NCBI GenBank assembly: GCA_017311185.1
Contig: JAESUZ010002594.1
Span: 1,394,472 to 1,458,471, forward strand
Length of the DNA stretch: 64,000 nucleotides
From: Proteles cristata cristata
Taxonomy: Eukaryota; Chordata; Mammalia; Carnivora; Hyaenidae
Reading direction: 5' to 3'
Numbering within the stretch: the first letter of the stretch is position 1; each line of letters begins with the position of its first letter. Below the pieces are notes generated by a model, which saw only the letters and a program-made list of their open reading frames with translations, did not search any database and was not told where the DNA came from. Positions 22,715 to 33,591 of this stretch are shown piece by piece. Both the position numbers and the translations under genes were made by a program.

Positions 22715-24030
22715 AAAAATGAACTATTGGGACCTCATCAAAATAAAACGCTTCTGCACAGTGAAGGAAACAATCAGCAAAACTAAAAGGCAACCAACGG
22801 AATGGGAGAAGATATTTGCAAATAACTTTTCAGATAAAGGGTCAATCCAATATATATAAAGAACTTATCAAACTCAACACCCAAAAACCAAATAATCCAG
22901 TGAAGAAAACGGGCAAAAGATATGAATAGACACTTCTCCAGAGAAGACATCCATTTGGCTAACAGACACATGAAAACATGTTCAACATCACTCATCGTCA
23001 GGGAAATATGTATCAAAACCATGATGAGATACCACCTCACACCAGTCACAATGCCTAACATTAACAACTCAGGTAATAACAGATGTTGGTGAGGATGCGG
23101 AGAAAGAGGACCTCTTTTATGCTGTTGGTGGGATTGCAAACTGGTGCAGCCGCTCTGGAAAACAGTATAGAGGTTTCTCAAAAAGTTAAAAATAGAATTA
23201 CAGTATGACTCAACAATTGCACTACTAGGTATTTGTCTAAGGGATACAGGTGTGCTGTTTCGAAGGGGCAGAGACACCCCAATGTTCAAAGCAGTGCTAT
23301 CGACAATAGCCAAAGTATGAAAAGAGCCCAAATGTCCATCGACGGATGAATGGATAAAGAAGATGTGGTTTGGGGCGCCTGGGTGGCTTAGTCGGTTAAG
23401 CGTCCGACTTTCGCTTAGGTCATGATCTCGCGGTTCGCGGGTTCGAGCCCCGCGTCAGGCTCTGTGCTGACTGCCAGCTCAGAGCCTAGAGCCTGTTTCA
23501 GAGTCTGTGACTCCCTCTCTCTCTGACCCTCCCTGCTCATGATGTCTCTCTCTCTCTCCTAGAAATAAATAAAACATTAAAAAAAAAAAAAAGATGTGGT
23601 TTATATATACAGTGGAGTAATTACTCAGCAATCAAAAAGAAAGAAATCTTGCCATTTGCAACTATATGGATGGAACTAGAGAGTATTACGCTAACTGCAA
23701 TGAGAGAAACACAAATATCATATGACTTCACTCATATGTGGAATTTAAGATTCAAAACAGATGAACATATGGGAAGGGAAGCAAAAATAATAGAAAAACA
23801 AGGAGGGGGACAAAATATAAGACTCTTAAATACAGAGAACAAATTGAGGGTTGCAGGAGGGGCTGTGGGTAGGGAGATGGCCTAGATGGGTGGGGGGCAT
23901 TGAGGAAGACACTTGTTGGGATGAGGACTGGGTGTTACACGTAAGGGATGAATCACTGGATTCTCCTCCTGAAATCATTATTGCACTCTATGCTACCTAA
24001 CTTGGATGTAAGTTAAAAACCAATCAATCA
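22715..24030 (+). mobile_element. L1 3' part (ORF2 end and 3' region), 5'-truncated
   Basis: Typical L1 ORF2 3' text: CTATTGGGACCTCATCAAAA, GAGAAGATATTTGCAAATAAC, AGAGAAGACATCCA, GGAATGGATAAAGAAG-like phrases, then the 3' UTR ending near AACTTGGATGTAAGTTAAAA. It is interrupted by a SINE at 23372-23592. Short open stretches remain but stops and the truncation rule out activity. Confidence 0.9.
23372..23592 (+). mobile_element. CAN SINE inside L1, young
   Basis: Near-consensus copy with target duplication AAGATGTGGTTT on both sides; removing it restores the L1 sequence. Confidence 0.96.
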
Positions 24031-24178
24031 ATCCTAACCAGGGACACTACACTTTAGAACATGAAAATCAAGGAAAAGACTAAGGAATTGTTTTGGATCA
24101 AAGGAAAATAAAGAAAAATGCAATGACTGCAACCTATTATTCTGGACAGGATCTTCTGCTATAAAAACTGGCCAGTTT

Positions 24179-24400
24179 GGGGCGCCTGGGTGGCTTAGTC
24201 AGTTAAGCGTCCGACTTTCACTTAGGTCATGATCTCGCGGTTCATGGGTTCGAGCCCCGCGTCGGGCTCTATGCTGACTGCCAGCTCAGAGCCTGGAGCC
24301 TGTTTCAGTCTGTGACTGCCTCTCTCTCTGACCCTCCCCTGCTCACGCTGTCTCTCTATCCTAGAAATAAATAAAACATTTAAAAACAAAAACAAAAACA
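24179..24400 (+). mobile_element. CAN SINE, first of a same-site pair
   Basis: Head GGGGCGCCTGGGTGGCTTAG, tail (AAACA)n. Target copies AAAACTGGCCAGTTT lie at 24164-24178 and 24401-24415. Confidence 0.96.
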
Positions 24401-24415
24401 AAAACTGGCCAGTTT

Positions 24416-24634
24416 GGGGGCACCTGGGTGGCTTAGTCGGTTAAGCGTCCGGCTTTCGCTTAGGTCATGATCTTGCGGTTTGTGGGATCGAGCCCCACGT
24501 CGGGCTCTGTGCTGACTGCCAGCTCAGAGCCTGGAGCCTGTTTCAGAGTCTGTGTCTCCCTCTCTCTCTGACCCTCCCCTGTTCACACTGTCTCTCCCTA
24601 TCCTAGAAATAAATAAAAATATTAAAAAAAAAAA
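24416..24634 (+). mobile_element. CAN SINE, second of a same-site pair
   Basis: Head GGGGGCACCTGGGTGGCTTAG, tail A-rich. Target copies AAAACTGGCCAGTTT lie at 24401-24415 and 24635-24649. It differs from the first copy at several body positions. Confidence 0.96.
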
Positions 24635-25359
24635 AAAACTGGCCAGTTTGAATAGGGTTGAAGTATTATATAATAATGGCATGTCAATGTATCAATTTCC
24701 TGATCAAATGGCTATGCTTTATGGTTACAAAGGAAAATATATACTATAAAGAGGGAGAATAGTGTCTGGCAGGAAAACACACATGAAAATATTTGGGGGT
24801 GATGGGACATCACCAACTTATTTTCAAACGATTTATGAAAAAAATGTCTTCATAAGGTACTTAAGATGTTTAAAAGTGTGAGAATGTTTCAAAATTTTAA
24901 AAAGAATGAAAAGCTGAAAGATCAAAAAAGACAAAGAAAAAGATCAACAGAAATTTACCAGAAAACCAAATTCTTTCTAAAAGGAAATGGGGGGGGGGGT
25001 GAAGGGAAGAAAAAAATCAAATGGTGATTCTAGAACTGAACGAGCCAACTAAATACAATTAACTGATGTGTTTAATAATAGATAAGATTCAGCAGAAGTG
25101 AAAATTAATAAATTAGAAGACTGGTTAATAGAAAATATCTAGAAGGAAGCACTAAAGAGAAAAAGGATGGAAAATACAGAAAGGAACATAAAAAAACACT
25201 TGGAACACAGGAAGGAACATAAAAAGGCACTTGGAACTCAGTGATGAGAGCTAATAAACATATTAATAGAGCTTTAGAAGGAGAGGAGAGAGAACAGAAT
25301 AGAAACAATACTGGAACAGATAATAGTGGAGAATTTCTCCAAGTCTGTGGAAAACAGAC

Positions 25360-25995
25360 TTTGTGGGGGTGTGACCCTCCAGAATCCTATGTGAAGTCCT
25401 AACCCTATATACTTCCACGTGTGACGTTATTTTAAAGATAAAGTCTTGGGACATCTGGATGGCTCAGTCGGTTAAGCAGCTGACTTTGGCTCAGGTCATG
25501 ATCTCATAGTTCGTGAGTTCGAGCCCCACAATCAGGCTCTGTGCTGACAGTTTGGAGGCTGGAGCCTGCTTCAGATTCTGTGTCTCCCTCTCTCTCTACT
25601 CCTCTCCCGCTCATGCTCTGCTTCTCTCTCTCAAAAATAAAGAAACATTAAAAATTTTTTTAAAAATTACTTAGAGAGTCTTCACGGAAGTAATCAAGTT
25701 AAAAAAAGGTCATTAGGATGGGCCCTACTCCTTATAGAAAGAGGAAATCTGGATACAGAAACACACTAAGAAAAGACCACATGAAGAGATACTGGGAGAA
25801 ATTGGCCATCCAGAAGTGAAAGTGTGAAGCAAGGAACAGAACCTTGCCTCACAGCCCTCAGAAAGACTCAACAATCCTTAACACCTTGGTATTGGACTTC
25901 TAGACTCTAGAATTATGAGACAGAAGACAAATGAACATTTAAGCCAACCAGTCTGAGATACTTTGTTACAGCAGCCACAGTAAACTAATACATCA
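25360..25995 (+). mobile_element. MLT1-type MaLR LTR with SINE inside
   Basis: GTGACCCTCCAGAATCCTATG...CTAACCCTATA at the start, and ATTGGACTTCTAGACTCTAG, TTTAAGCCAACCAGTCTGAG, TTTGTTACAGCAGCC and ACTAATACA at the end match the MLT1 layout. A SINE occupies 25448-25660. Old and non-coding. Confidence 0.75.
25448..25660 (+). mobile_element. CAN SINE within MLT1
   Basis: Head GGGACATCTGGATGGCTCAG to tail AAAAATAAAGAAACATTAAAA. Confidence 0.9.
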
Positions 25996-26219
25996 TTAAT
26001 TCACAAAGTTCTGTAAACTCCAGACCAGATGAATATGAAGACCATGCCAAAGGCATTGCTGCATAACTACTGAAAACCAGAGAGAAAGAATATTAACAGC
26101 AGGCAGACAAGAAAGACATAATCAAAAAAGCAACATTAAGACTGGAAGCCGACTTCTCACTGAAATGACGAACACCCATCACACAACAGAATAGCATCCT
26201 CAGAGGAAACATCTGCCAG

Positions 26220-26414
26220 GATGCCTGGTGCCTCAGTCAGCTGACTGTCTGACTCCTGATTTTGGCTCAGGTCATGATCCCAGGGTCATGGGATCGAGCT
26301 CCCCGACAGAACTCACACTGTGTGTGGAGACTGCTTGAGACTCTCTTTCTCTCTCCCTCTGCCCCTCTCCCTGCAGGTCCTCTAAAATTAAAAAAAAAAA
26401 AAAAAAAAAAAAAA
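26220..26414 (+). mobile_element. Older CAN SINE with long A tail
   Basis: GATGCCTGGTGCCTCAGTC...CTCTGCCCCTCTCCCTGCAG then about 24 A residues. Confidence 0.85.
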
Positions 26415-26557
26415 TTAGAAAAAGAAAGAAAACAGAAAGAAAATAACTGACAACCAAGGATTCTATACGAAGTTGAAAAAAGATGTTTGCAAATTAACAA
26501 ATTTAGAGTCTGCCACCATCCTGGCTGCGGTAAAGAAACTGTAAAGAATATTCTTCA

Positions 26558-26779
26558 GGGGCGCCTGGGTGGCTTAGTCGGTTAAGCGTCTGACTTTCGC
26601 TCGGGTCATGATCTCGCAGTTCGTGGGTTCGAGCCCCGCGTCGGGCTCTGTGCTGACTGCCAGCTCGGAGCCTGGAGCCTGTTTCAGTCTGTGACTCCCT
26701 CTCTCTCTGACCCTCCCTGCTCATGCTGTCTCTCTCTCTCTCCTAGAAATAAAAATAAAAACATTAAAAAAAAAAAAAA
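26558..26779 (+). mobile_element. CAN SINE, young
   Basis: Near-consensus copy with a 16-bp target duplication AAAGAATATTCTTCAG (26542-26557 and about 26780-26795). Confidence 0.96.
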
Positions 26780-27087
26780 AAAGAATATTCTTCAGCAGAG
26801 GGAAAATATCCCAGGTGAGAGGTCAAAGATGCATACATTAATACAACACGATAAAAACGTTAAGTCTAATAAACTTTGTTGAAACAAACTCACCCTAACG
26901 AAGCCTAAAACCAAGCCTCCACATCATAATGATCCACGGATAATTTAACTGATTGCCAGGAAAAAAAAAACCTCAATACCTTTTAAAGTAAAATAACATA
27001 ATTCAGAGTCTCCACAAGTAACACCCAAAATGTCCATTAAAAAATAAATTCTCAGACATGAAAAGAGAATACATAGGTATGATTAAA

Positions 27088-27089
<2 letters not shown>

Positions 27090-27120
<31 letters not shown>
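27090..27120. repeat. (AC)n microsatellite
   Basis: About 15 AC units followed by an A run. Confidence 0.95.
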
Positions 27121-27124
<4 letters not shown>

Positions 27125-27155
27125 AAAAACATGGAAAGAAACAGAAGTATGCCAA

Positions 27156-27345
27156 GGGGCGCCTGGGAGAACCAGTTGGTTAAGCATCTGATTGTTGATC
27201 TCAGGTCATGATCTTATAGTTCGTGGGTTCAAGCCACGTGTTAGGATCTCACTGACAGTGTGGAGCCTGCTTGGAATTCTCTCTCCCTTTCTCTCTGCCC
27301 TCCCCCACTCACGCCCACTCTCTCTCAGAATGAATGAATGAATGA
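27156..27345 (+). mobile_element. CAN SINE with (GAAT)n tail
   Basis: Head GGGGCGCCTGGGAGAACCAG; tail GAATGAATGAATGAATGAG. Confidence 0.88.
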
Positions 27346-28198
27346 ATGAGTATACTGAGAAATGACCACCCAGGTAAAGTTAAGACCCTTAGTAGGATTT
27401 ATATTGTATGTAAGTTAATTAATATTAGACATTGGAATTAATACACACGTTCTATAACAGAGCGATTATAAGTACATTAAAGAATTTCTAGGAAGAGATG
27501 AAAGATGGATGAAGAGATTGGAAATGTCAACAGAGAAAAGAATCAAGAACCAAATGAAAATTCTAAAACTGTAAAATATAGTGTCTAAAATAAAACTCAT
27601 TAAGTGGGTTGTGGGTTGTTTTGTTTTGTTTTATTATATTTTTTTTAGCAGAATGGGCTAAGTAGAAGAAAGAATATTTGAACCTGAAGACTGGTAAATA
27701 TAAGTTAGCCAAAAAGTAGTCCCGAGGGGGAAAAAAGGATTTGTAAAATAGCAGAAATCTAAGAATACATGGGATATGTAACTAAAATCCTAGGAAAAGA
27801 GAAAGAATGGAAGAGAAAAAATATTTTAAAACATAATGGTCAAACAGTTTCCAAACTTAGGGAGAGGTACCAAACCACAGACCCAAAGTGCTCAGTGAAG
27901 CCCTAAACAGGTGAATTCTCATTACAAGGGAAGCCAGACGGAGTAACATTCTTAGGTTTTAAAAAAAAAATCTATGCCCAGAGAAAATACTTCTCAAAAA
28001 TAAAAATATTTTTAGATAAACAAAATCTGAAAAATTCACCACTGGAAGTCCTGATCTACAAGAAATGCTAAAGGCTTTAGGCTGAAGGGCAATGATCCCA
28101 GATGGAAAAGTGGATCTGCAAAAAAGAATGAAGAACACCAAAAATGGTAAGTATGTAAATAAATACAAAAGACTTGATTTCTTCAAAAGTCTACTTCT

Positions 28199-28422
28199 GG
28201 GGCGCCTGGGTAACTCAACTGGTTAAGCATCCGACTTCGGCTCAGGTCATGATATTGCAGTCCGTGGGTTCGAGCCCTGCATTGGGTTCTGTGCTGGCAG
28301 CTCAGAGCCTGGAGCCTGTTTCAGATTCTGTGTCTCCCTCTCTCTCTGCCCCTCCCCCACTCATGCTCTGTCTCTCTCTGTCTCAAAAATAAATAAACTA
28401 TAAAAAATTTTAAGAAGTAAAT
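28199..28422 (+). mobile_element. CAN SINE, young
   Basis: Complete copy with an exact target duplication AAAAGTCTACTTCTG (28184-28198 and 28423-28437). Confidence 0.95.
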
Positions 28423-28456
28423 AAAAGTCTACTTCTGAAAAAGAAAGTATAAACGT

Positions 28457-28657
28457 GGGGCACCAGGGTGGCTCGGTTGGTTAAGTGTCCGACTTTGGCT
28501 CAGGTCATGATCTCGCGGTCAGTGAGTCTGAGCCCCAGGGCGGGCTCTGTGCTGCCAGCTCGAGTCTGGAGGTTGCTTCTGATTCTGTGTCTCCGTCTCT
28601 CTCTGCCCCTCCCCTACTCACTCTCTGTCTCTCTCTCAAAAAATAAACATAAAAAAA
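28457..28657 (+). mobile_element. CAN SINE
   Basis: Head GGGGCACCAGGGTGGCTCGG; AAAGTATAAAC target repeat on both sides. Confidence 0.92.
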
Positions 28658-28977
28658 GTATAAACTATATAAAATACACCTAAGTAAAATAGACAACAGC
28701 ATAGAGGCTTAGGGGAAGGGAATCCTACTATTTTAAGGGTCTTACCTTATATATGAAATAATAGAATATTATTTTAAGATATGATAATAAGTTAATATTA
28801 AATTAAGATAATTCAATTTAAGGAGACGTTAGGGATGTATATTGAATCCCTAGAGCAACCACTGAGAGAAAGTCAGAGGCAGATAGGAAGGAAAGGAGAG
28901 AGGGAAGGAGGGAAAGAAAATAAAGGAAAGAGAAAGTAAAAGAACGAGATAAAATCAACCCTAAAAATTTTGAGTAG

Positions 28978-29203
28978 GGGTGCCTGGGTGGCTCAGTTGT
29001 TTAAGTGCCCAACTTCATTCAGCTCAGGTCATGATCTCACGGTTCGTGAGTTCCAGCCCTGCATCGGGTTCTGTGCTGACTGCTCAGAGCCTGGAGGCTG
29101 TTTCAGATTCTGTGTCTCCCTCTCTCTCTGCCCCTCACCCACTCACGCACCGTCTCTCTCTCGCTCTCAAAAACAAATAAACGTTAAAAAAATTAAAAAA
29201 CAA
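28978..29203 (+). mobile_element. CAN SINE
   Basis: Head GGGGTGCCTGGGTGGCTCAG; the target AATTTTTGAGTA (one base shorter on the left) recurs after the tail. Confidence 0.92.
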
Positions 29204-29349
29204 TTTTTGAGTAAAAAACAAAAACAAGGTGTAACAAAGAAACAAAGGACAACACAAGTAGAAAGCAAGTACAAGATGGTAGGCTTAAATTCAAGCATAT
29301 CAATAAATTCAATAAACACTCCAATTAAGACAATTGTTAGACCCTACAC

Positions 29350-29449
29350 TGTCCATACAGAGACCAATGTGGGGCTTGAACCCACAAACCATGAGATCAC
29401 AATCTGAGCCGAGGTTGGATGCTTAACTGATGGAGCCACCCAGGTGGCC
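29350..29449 (-). mobile_element. Truncated CAN SINE (head half only)
   Basis: CAATGTGGGGCTTGAACCC...GAGCCACCCAGGTGGCCC, lacking the CT-rich and A-tail half. Confidence 0.82.
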
Positions 29450-29480
29450 CTCGGATGCTGATTTTAAAAGACACACTTAT

Positions 29481-29738
29481 GGGGGTGCCTGGGTAACTCC
29501 GTTAGTTAAATGTCTGACTTCGGCTCAGGTCATGATCTCACAGTTCACGGGTTCGAGCCCCGCGTCAGGCTCTGTGCTGACAGCTAGCTCAGAGCCTGGA
29601 GTCTGCTTCAGATTCTGTGTCTCCCTCTCTCTCTGACCCTCCCCTGCTTACACACTGTCTCTCTCTCAGAAATAAATAAAGCATTTAAAAAAATTAAAAA
29701 GAAAAAAAAAGACAGACACTTATGGGCGCCTGGGTGCC
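29481..29738 (+). mobile_element. CAN SINE plus a second SINE head stub
   Basis: A complete copy (29481-29710) is followed by its repeated flank ACACTTATG and then only GGGCGCCTGGGTGCC (29724-29738), the first bases of another SINE with no body. Confidence 0.85.
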
Positions 29739-29744
29739 TTTCCT

Positions 29745-30210
29745 TATTCTAAAATGCAAACCTGACCACATCACTAGAAAAAGTAAAATTCTACAACTGC
29801 ATTCCACTGCTTTGAGGGTAAAATTCCCAGACTTTAGAATGAATACAGACCTTCCAGAACCTTGTTCCTAAGTAATTCTCCAGGGTTTCTATCACTTCTT
29901 CATTCATGCCCAGCTATGAGAAACTACTCCCAGGTCCACCAATTTTGCCACACTCTCATGTTCACATGCTTTCAGATATGCTCTTCAGAGGATACGGGCT
30001 TTCACTGAACTAATCACTGTAATTTCAGAGTTTAGCTCCTTTGAGAATTTTTTCTCCATATCTTCCTTCCCCAGCCCCTAATTACCTAAAGCACCTATTC
30101 AATCTGTTCATATGGCATTTTACAGTTACAGCTGTTATAGCATTTATTACACAGAAGTGCAATTATGTGTACTCAATAAATACTTGCTGAATAAACCTCC
30201 CCCATTCATT
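29745..30210 (+). mobile_element. LINE2 (L2) 3' fragment
   Basis: Typical order: AAACCTGACCACATCACT, CATTCCACTGCTTTGAGGG, the region about amounts and rates, ending TACTCAATAAATACTTGCTGAATAAA, the L2 3' terminus signature. Confidence 0.75.
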
Positions 30211-30410
30211 TGTTGACGATCCTCCAAAGCAGACTAAATGATTTCCTAAGAAAGAGATCATATGTCAGTATTCAAGAATTACTGAATTGTCTTTTGGGTC
30301 AAAATGGTGAACTGACCACTCCTAGTCACTGTGTCTCCCTCCTGGGATTCCTATAAAACGAATAGTCAAAACAAAACAAAACAAACAAACAAACCACCAA
30401 GGGGGGAGGG

Positions 30411-30585
30411 GGGGACACATGAGTGGCTAAGTCGGTTAAGTACAGGACTCTTGATTTTGACTCAGATCATGATCTTACAATTAAGGAGATGGAGTCCCAT
30501 GTCAGGCTTTGTGCTGACAGTGCAGAGCCTGCTTGGAATTCTCTCTGCCCCTCCCTTGCTAGGATTCTTGCTTTCTCTCAAAATA
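30411..30585 (+). mobile_element. Older CAN SINE
   Basis: GGGGACACATGAGTGGCTAAG...TTTCTCTCAAAATAAAACG; diverged, with a later (AAC)n-like tail. Confidence 0.82.
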
Positions 30586-30631
30586 AAACGAGAACAAGAA
30601 CAAGAACAACAACAACAACAAAATACAAAGG

Positions 30632-30830
30632 TAAGGCTCCTGGGTGGCTCAGTCAGTTAAGCTTCCTACTTCAGCACAGGTCACGATCTCAACTGAGTTC
30701 AAGCTCCGCGTTGGACTCTGTGCTGACAGCTCAGAGCCTGGAGCTGCTTCAGATCCTGTGTCTCCCCCTCTCTCTGCCCCTCCCCAGCTCAAACTGTCTC
30801 CCCGTCTCTCTCTCAAAAATAAACATTAAA
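30632..30830 (+). mobile_element. CAN SINE, host of a tail insertion
   Basis: Head AAGGCTCCTGGGTGGCTCAG to AAAATAAACATTAAA, where the next SINE inserted. Confidence 0.92.
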
Positions 30831-31050
30831 GGGGCGCCTGGGTGGCTTAGTCGGTTAAGCGTCCGACTTTCGCTTAGGTCATGATCTCGCGGTTCGTGGG
30901 TTCGAACCCCGCGTCGGGCTCTGTGCTGACTGCCAGCTCAGAGCCTGGAGCCTGTTTCAGTCTGTGACTCCCTCTCTCTCTGACCCTCCCCTGCTCATGC
31001 TGTCTCTTTCTATCTCTCCTAGAAATAAATAAAAACATTTAAAAAAAAAT
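30831..31050 (+). mobile_element. CAN SINE nested in a SINE tail, young
   Basis: Near-consensus copy; the host tail sequence ATAAACATTAAA occurs on both sides. Confidence 0.95.
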
Positions 31051-31593
31051 AAATAAACATTAAAAAATACTTTTTTAATACAAAGGTATAAACCAATAAT
31101 TAGAACAGCTGGGAAAAATATTTCTACAAATTTTTAGAAGAGAGGAGGAGAATGGAAGAGTAAGAAAGAAGTGATGAGGCAGGGAGAGAAAAATGAGGTT
31201 AGGAGTGTGCGGTAGGGGAACGGAGCTGATCTGACTTGTAGAATCCCTGAGCAGCTTTTATGTAGGAAATGAGGAGTACAGAAAGGTAGAGTGAGTAGTG
31301 GGGTTGAAATCAGGATGATTAATTGAAAGTGTGACTCCCAAACACTCAATACCACCTCCCTCGAAATCTCCATTTTTGGCAGCCAAGGCACTATGACTTG
31401 GGCAAAATATTGTGACCTCACTAAAGAATGAAAATTTCCTGGCAAAAAAAATTCTAACCTTCTGACATTTAGGGCAACTCCTGCCAAGTAACAGCCAACT
31501 CTTCACCTTTACAGACTTTACTAGTTAAGCCCATGAATAAATAATCCATATCTCTGTAGAGAAAGCTTCTCAATTTTTTCATACCTCATTTTT

Positions 31594-31794
31594 TAAAGTT
31601 CAATTACTTATTTTGAGAAGAGAGAGAGACCATTAACATGAGAAGAGATGGGTAGATAGAACAAGGATCTTAAGCAGGCTTTGCACTGTCAGCATAAAGC
31701 CCAATGTAGGGCTCAAGCTGACGAACTTCAAGACCATGACCTGAGCCAAAACCAAGAGTTGGGCACTTAACCAACTGAGCCACCCGGGAGCCCC
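31594..31794 (-). mobile_element. CAN SINE, diverged
   Basis: TCAATTACTTATTTTGAGAAG...GCCACCCGGGAGCCCC; flanks TTTCATACCTCATT and TTTCATACTTCATT. Confidence 0.9.
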
Positions 31795-31828
31795 TTTCAT
31801 ACTTCATTCTTAAATATAAATGGACAGA

Positions 31829-32052
31829 GGGGCGCCTGGGTGGCTTAGTCGGCTGGGCGTCCGACTTTCGCTTAAGTCATGATCTCGCAGTTCGTGGGTT
31901 CGAGCCCCGCGTCGGGCTCTGTGCTGACTGCCAGCTCAGAGCCTGGAGCCTGTTTCTGTATCTCCCTCTCTCTCTGACCCTCCCTTGCTCACGCTGTCTC
32001 TCTCTCTCTCCTAGAAATAAAAAAATAAATAAAAATATTAAAAAATATATAT
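31829..32052 (+). mobile_element. CAN SINE, young
   Basis: Near-consensus with ATATAAATGGACAGAG on both sides. It begins 34 bases after an opposite-strand SINE. Confidence 0.95.
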
Positions 32053-32068
32053 ATATAAATGGACAGAG

Positions 32069-33590
32069 ATATTATCTGATTTTTGACAAAAACTAGAATC
32101 ATAAAAGAAAGACCAAGATAACTAGAGGGGAAACACCTCAAGATCTTCCAGAAAGGAGAACAAAAAGATCAAGGTTGAGAAAACATGAGAACCTAGAAGA
32201 GAACGAAATTATCTCAGAAATTATCTCACAAATGAAGAACACCAACCTTTAGACTGAAAGAGCCCTTCAAACAGCCCATAATGAATGAAAAACAAAACTT
32301 CATATACAGCTATATCATTGTAAACATTTCACAACACTATAGATGGAGGCCTGAAAGCTTCCGGACAGGAAAAAATAGTGCCCCACAAAAGATCTTGCAA
32401 AAACTTTATATCAGTAATACAGTGGAGTAATGCCTTTTAAGCTGTGAAGGAAAATGCTTTTCAAACAGCCAAACTAATAATGTGAAAACAGGATAAAGGC
32501 ATTTTGAGATCTAAGGACTCAGAAAAAATTTCTCTCTCACAAGCACCCATTTAGGGAAATTAACGGAGAATGTGCTCCACCAAAACAGGACAGAAAACCA
32601 AAAAAAGAAGACATGGGGGGTGGGGTGGAGCTGGGTGGGTTTGAGCCCTGCGTCGGGCTCTCTGGTAACATAACAGCTCAGAGCCTGGAGCCTGCTTCAG
32701 ATTCTGTGTCTCCCTCTCTCTCTGCCCCTCCCCTGCTTGCACTCTGTCTCTATCTCTCAAAACTAAACATTAAAAATTTTTAAAAAAAAGGGCGCTTGGA
32801 TGGCTCAGTCAGTTAAGTGTCCAACCTCAGCTCAGGTCATGATCTTGTAGTCTGGGAGTTCGAGCCCTACATTGGGCTCTGTGCTGTCAGCTCAGAGCCT
32901 GGAGCCTGCTTTGGATTCTGTGTCTCCCTCTCTCTCTGCCCCTTCCCCACGCATGCTCTGTCTCTATCTCAAAAATGAATAAAGATTAAAAAATTTTTTA
33001 ATTAGAAAAAAAAAAAAAGAAGACATGGAATCTATAAAACAGAGTGCTCAACTAAGAATATCAGTGAAGAGTAGTCCTAAAATGAGAGCTTGCCACTTAA
33101 AACTGGAGCAGGAGAAAGAAGTTCAGGTAGGGAGGTTTCTGGGTAAAATGTGAAGTGATAATACTTGATGAGACAAGAGAATTTAGAGAAAGAGAGAAAA
33201 AAAGGCTATGAGAAGGCAAACAATGCAAAAAAAATTCTAGGAAAAATTAAAAATCTCTAATATAACCATAGCTACTGTAAGACCTCAACAGTGAACAATG
33301 TTTACAGTTGTACTGTTAAGTTTGTCTGTATTAACTTTCAGCCTTTAGAGCAAGGAAGTAACAGTTATGATTAGAGTGAAATGTAAATATTATCAACCTT
33401 AACATTGTAAAACTCAAGTTTACTGAAGTTGGGAAACGGAAGGAAGGAATGAAAACTAATGGGAAAGGAGAGGGATGTTAATCACCACATTTTCCAAGTG
33501 GAGAGGCTAGAGTTAGTGGTCAAAGAATAGTAAATATAGTACTACCATTTACGAAGGTAATCAACAGATTTAAAAGAGTTCTATACTAAA
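32069..33590 (+). mobile_element. Old L1M-like sequence (non-SINE parts)
   Basis: Segments 32069-32600 and 33030-33590 have old-L1 phrases (CCAACCTTTAGACTGAAAG, CATAATGAATGAAAAACAAAA, ATATCATTGTAAACATTTC, CAAGATAACTAG). Subfamily not determined. Confidence 0.5.
32630..33012 (+). mobile_element. Two CAN SINEs within one target duplication
   Basis: A 5'-truncated copy (about 32630-32785) runs into a full copy (32789-33012). One flank pair, AAAAAAGAAGACATGG (32601-32616 and near 33013-33028), encloses both. Confidence 0.85.
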
Positions 33591-33591
33591 A

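Larger units (their letters stand above)
24031..24860 (+). mobile_element. Old L1M-type 3' end fragment, split by two SINEs
   Basis: Non-SINE parts 24031-24178 and 24650-24860 resemble L1M 3' regions (GACACTACACTTTAGAACATG, ATCAATTTCCTGATC, ATGGTTACAAAGG). The subfamily is not determined. Confidence 0.5.
24860..29345 (+). mobile_element. Old L1M/HAL1-like body, fragmented
   Basis: Non-SINE blocks at about 24860-25360, 26000-26219, 26796-27090, 27346-28183, 28660-28975 and 29205-29345 read in order like the 5' and ORF1-to-ORF2 part of an old L1 (ACTACAAGAAATGCTAAAGG-like, ATCCCTAGAGCAACCACT, AATATCAATAAATTC-like). SINEs and an MLT1 LTR interrupt it. Assignment is by pattern memory and the order of blocks. 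Confidence 0.5.

Noticed and set aside
23372..23592. tRNA genes: many stretches resemble tRNA A and B boxes
   Set aside because: All are within CAN SINEs, which derive from tRNA-Lys; none folds as an isolated intact tRNA without the SINE body.
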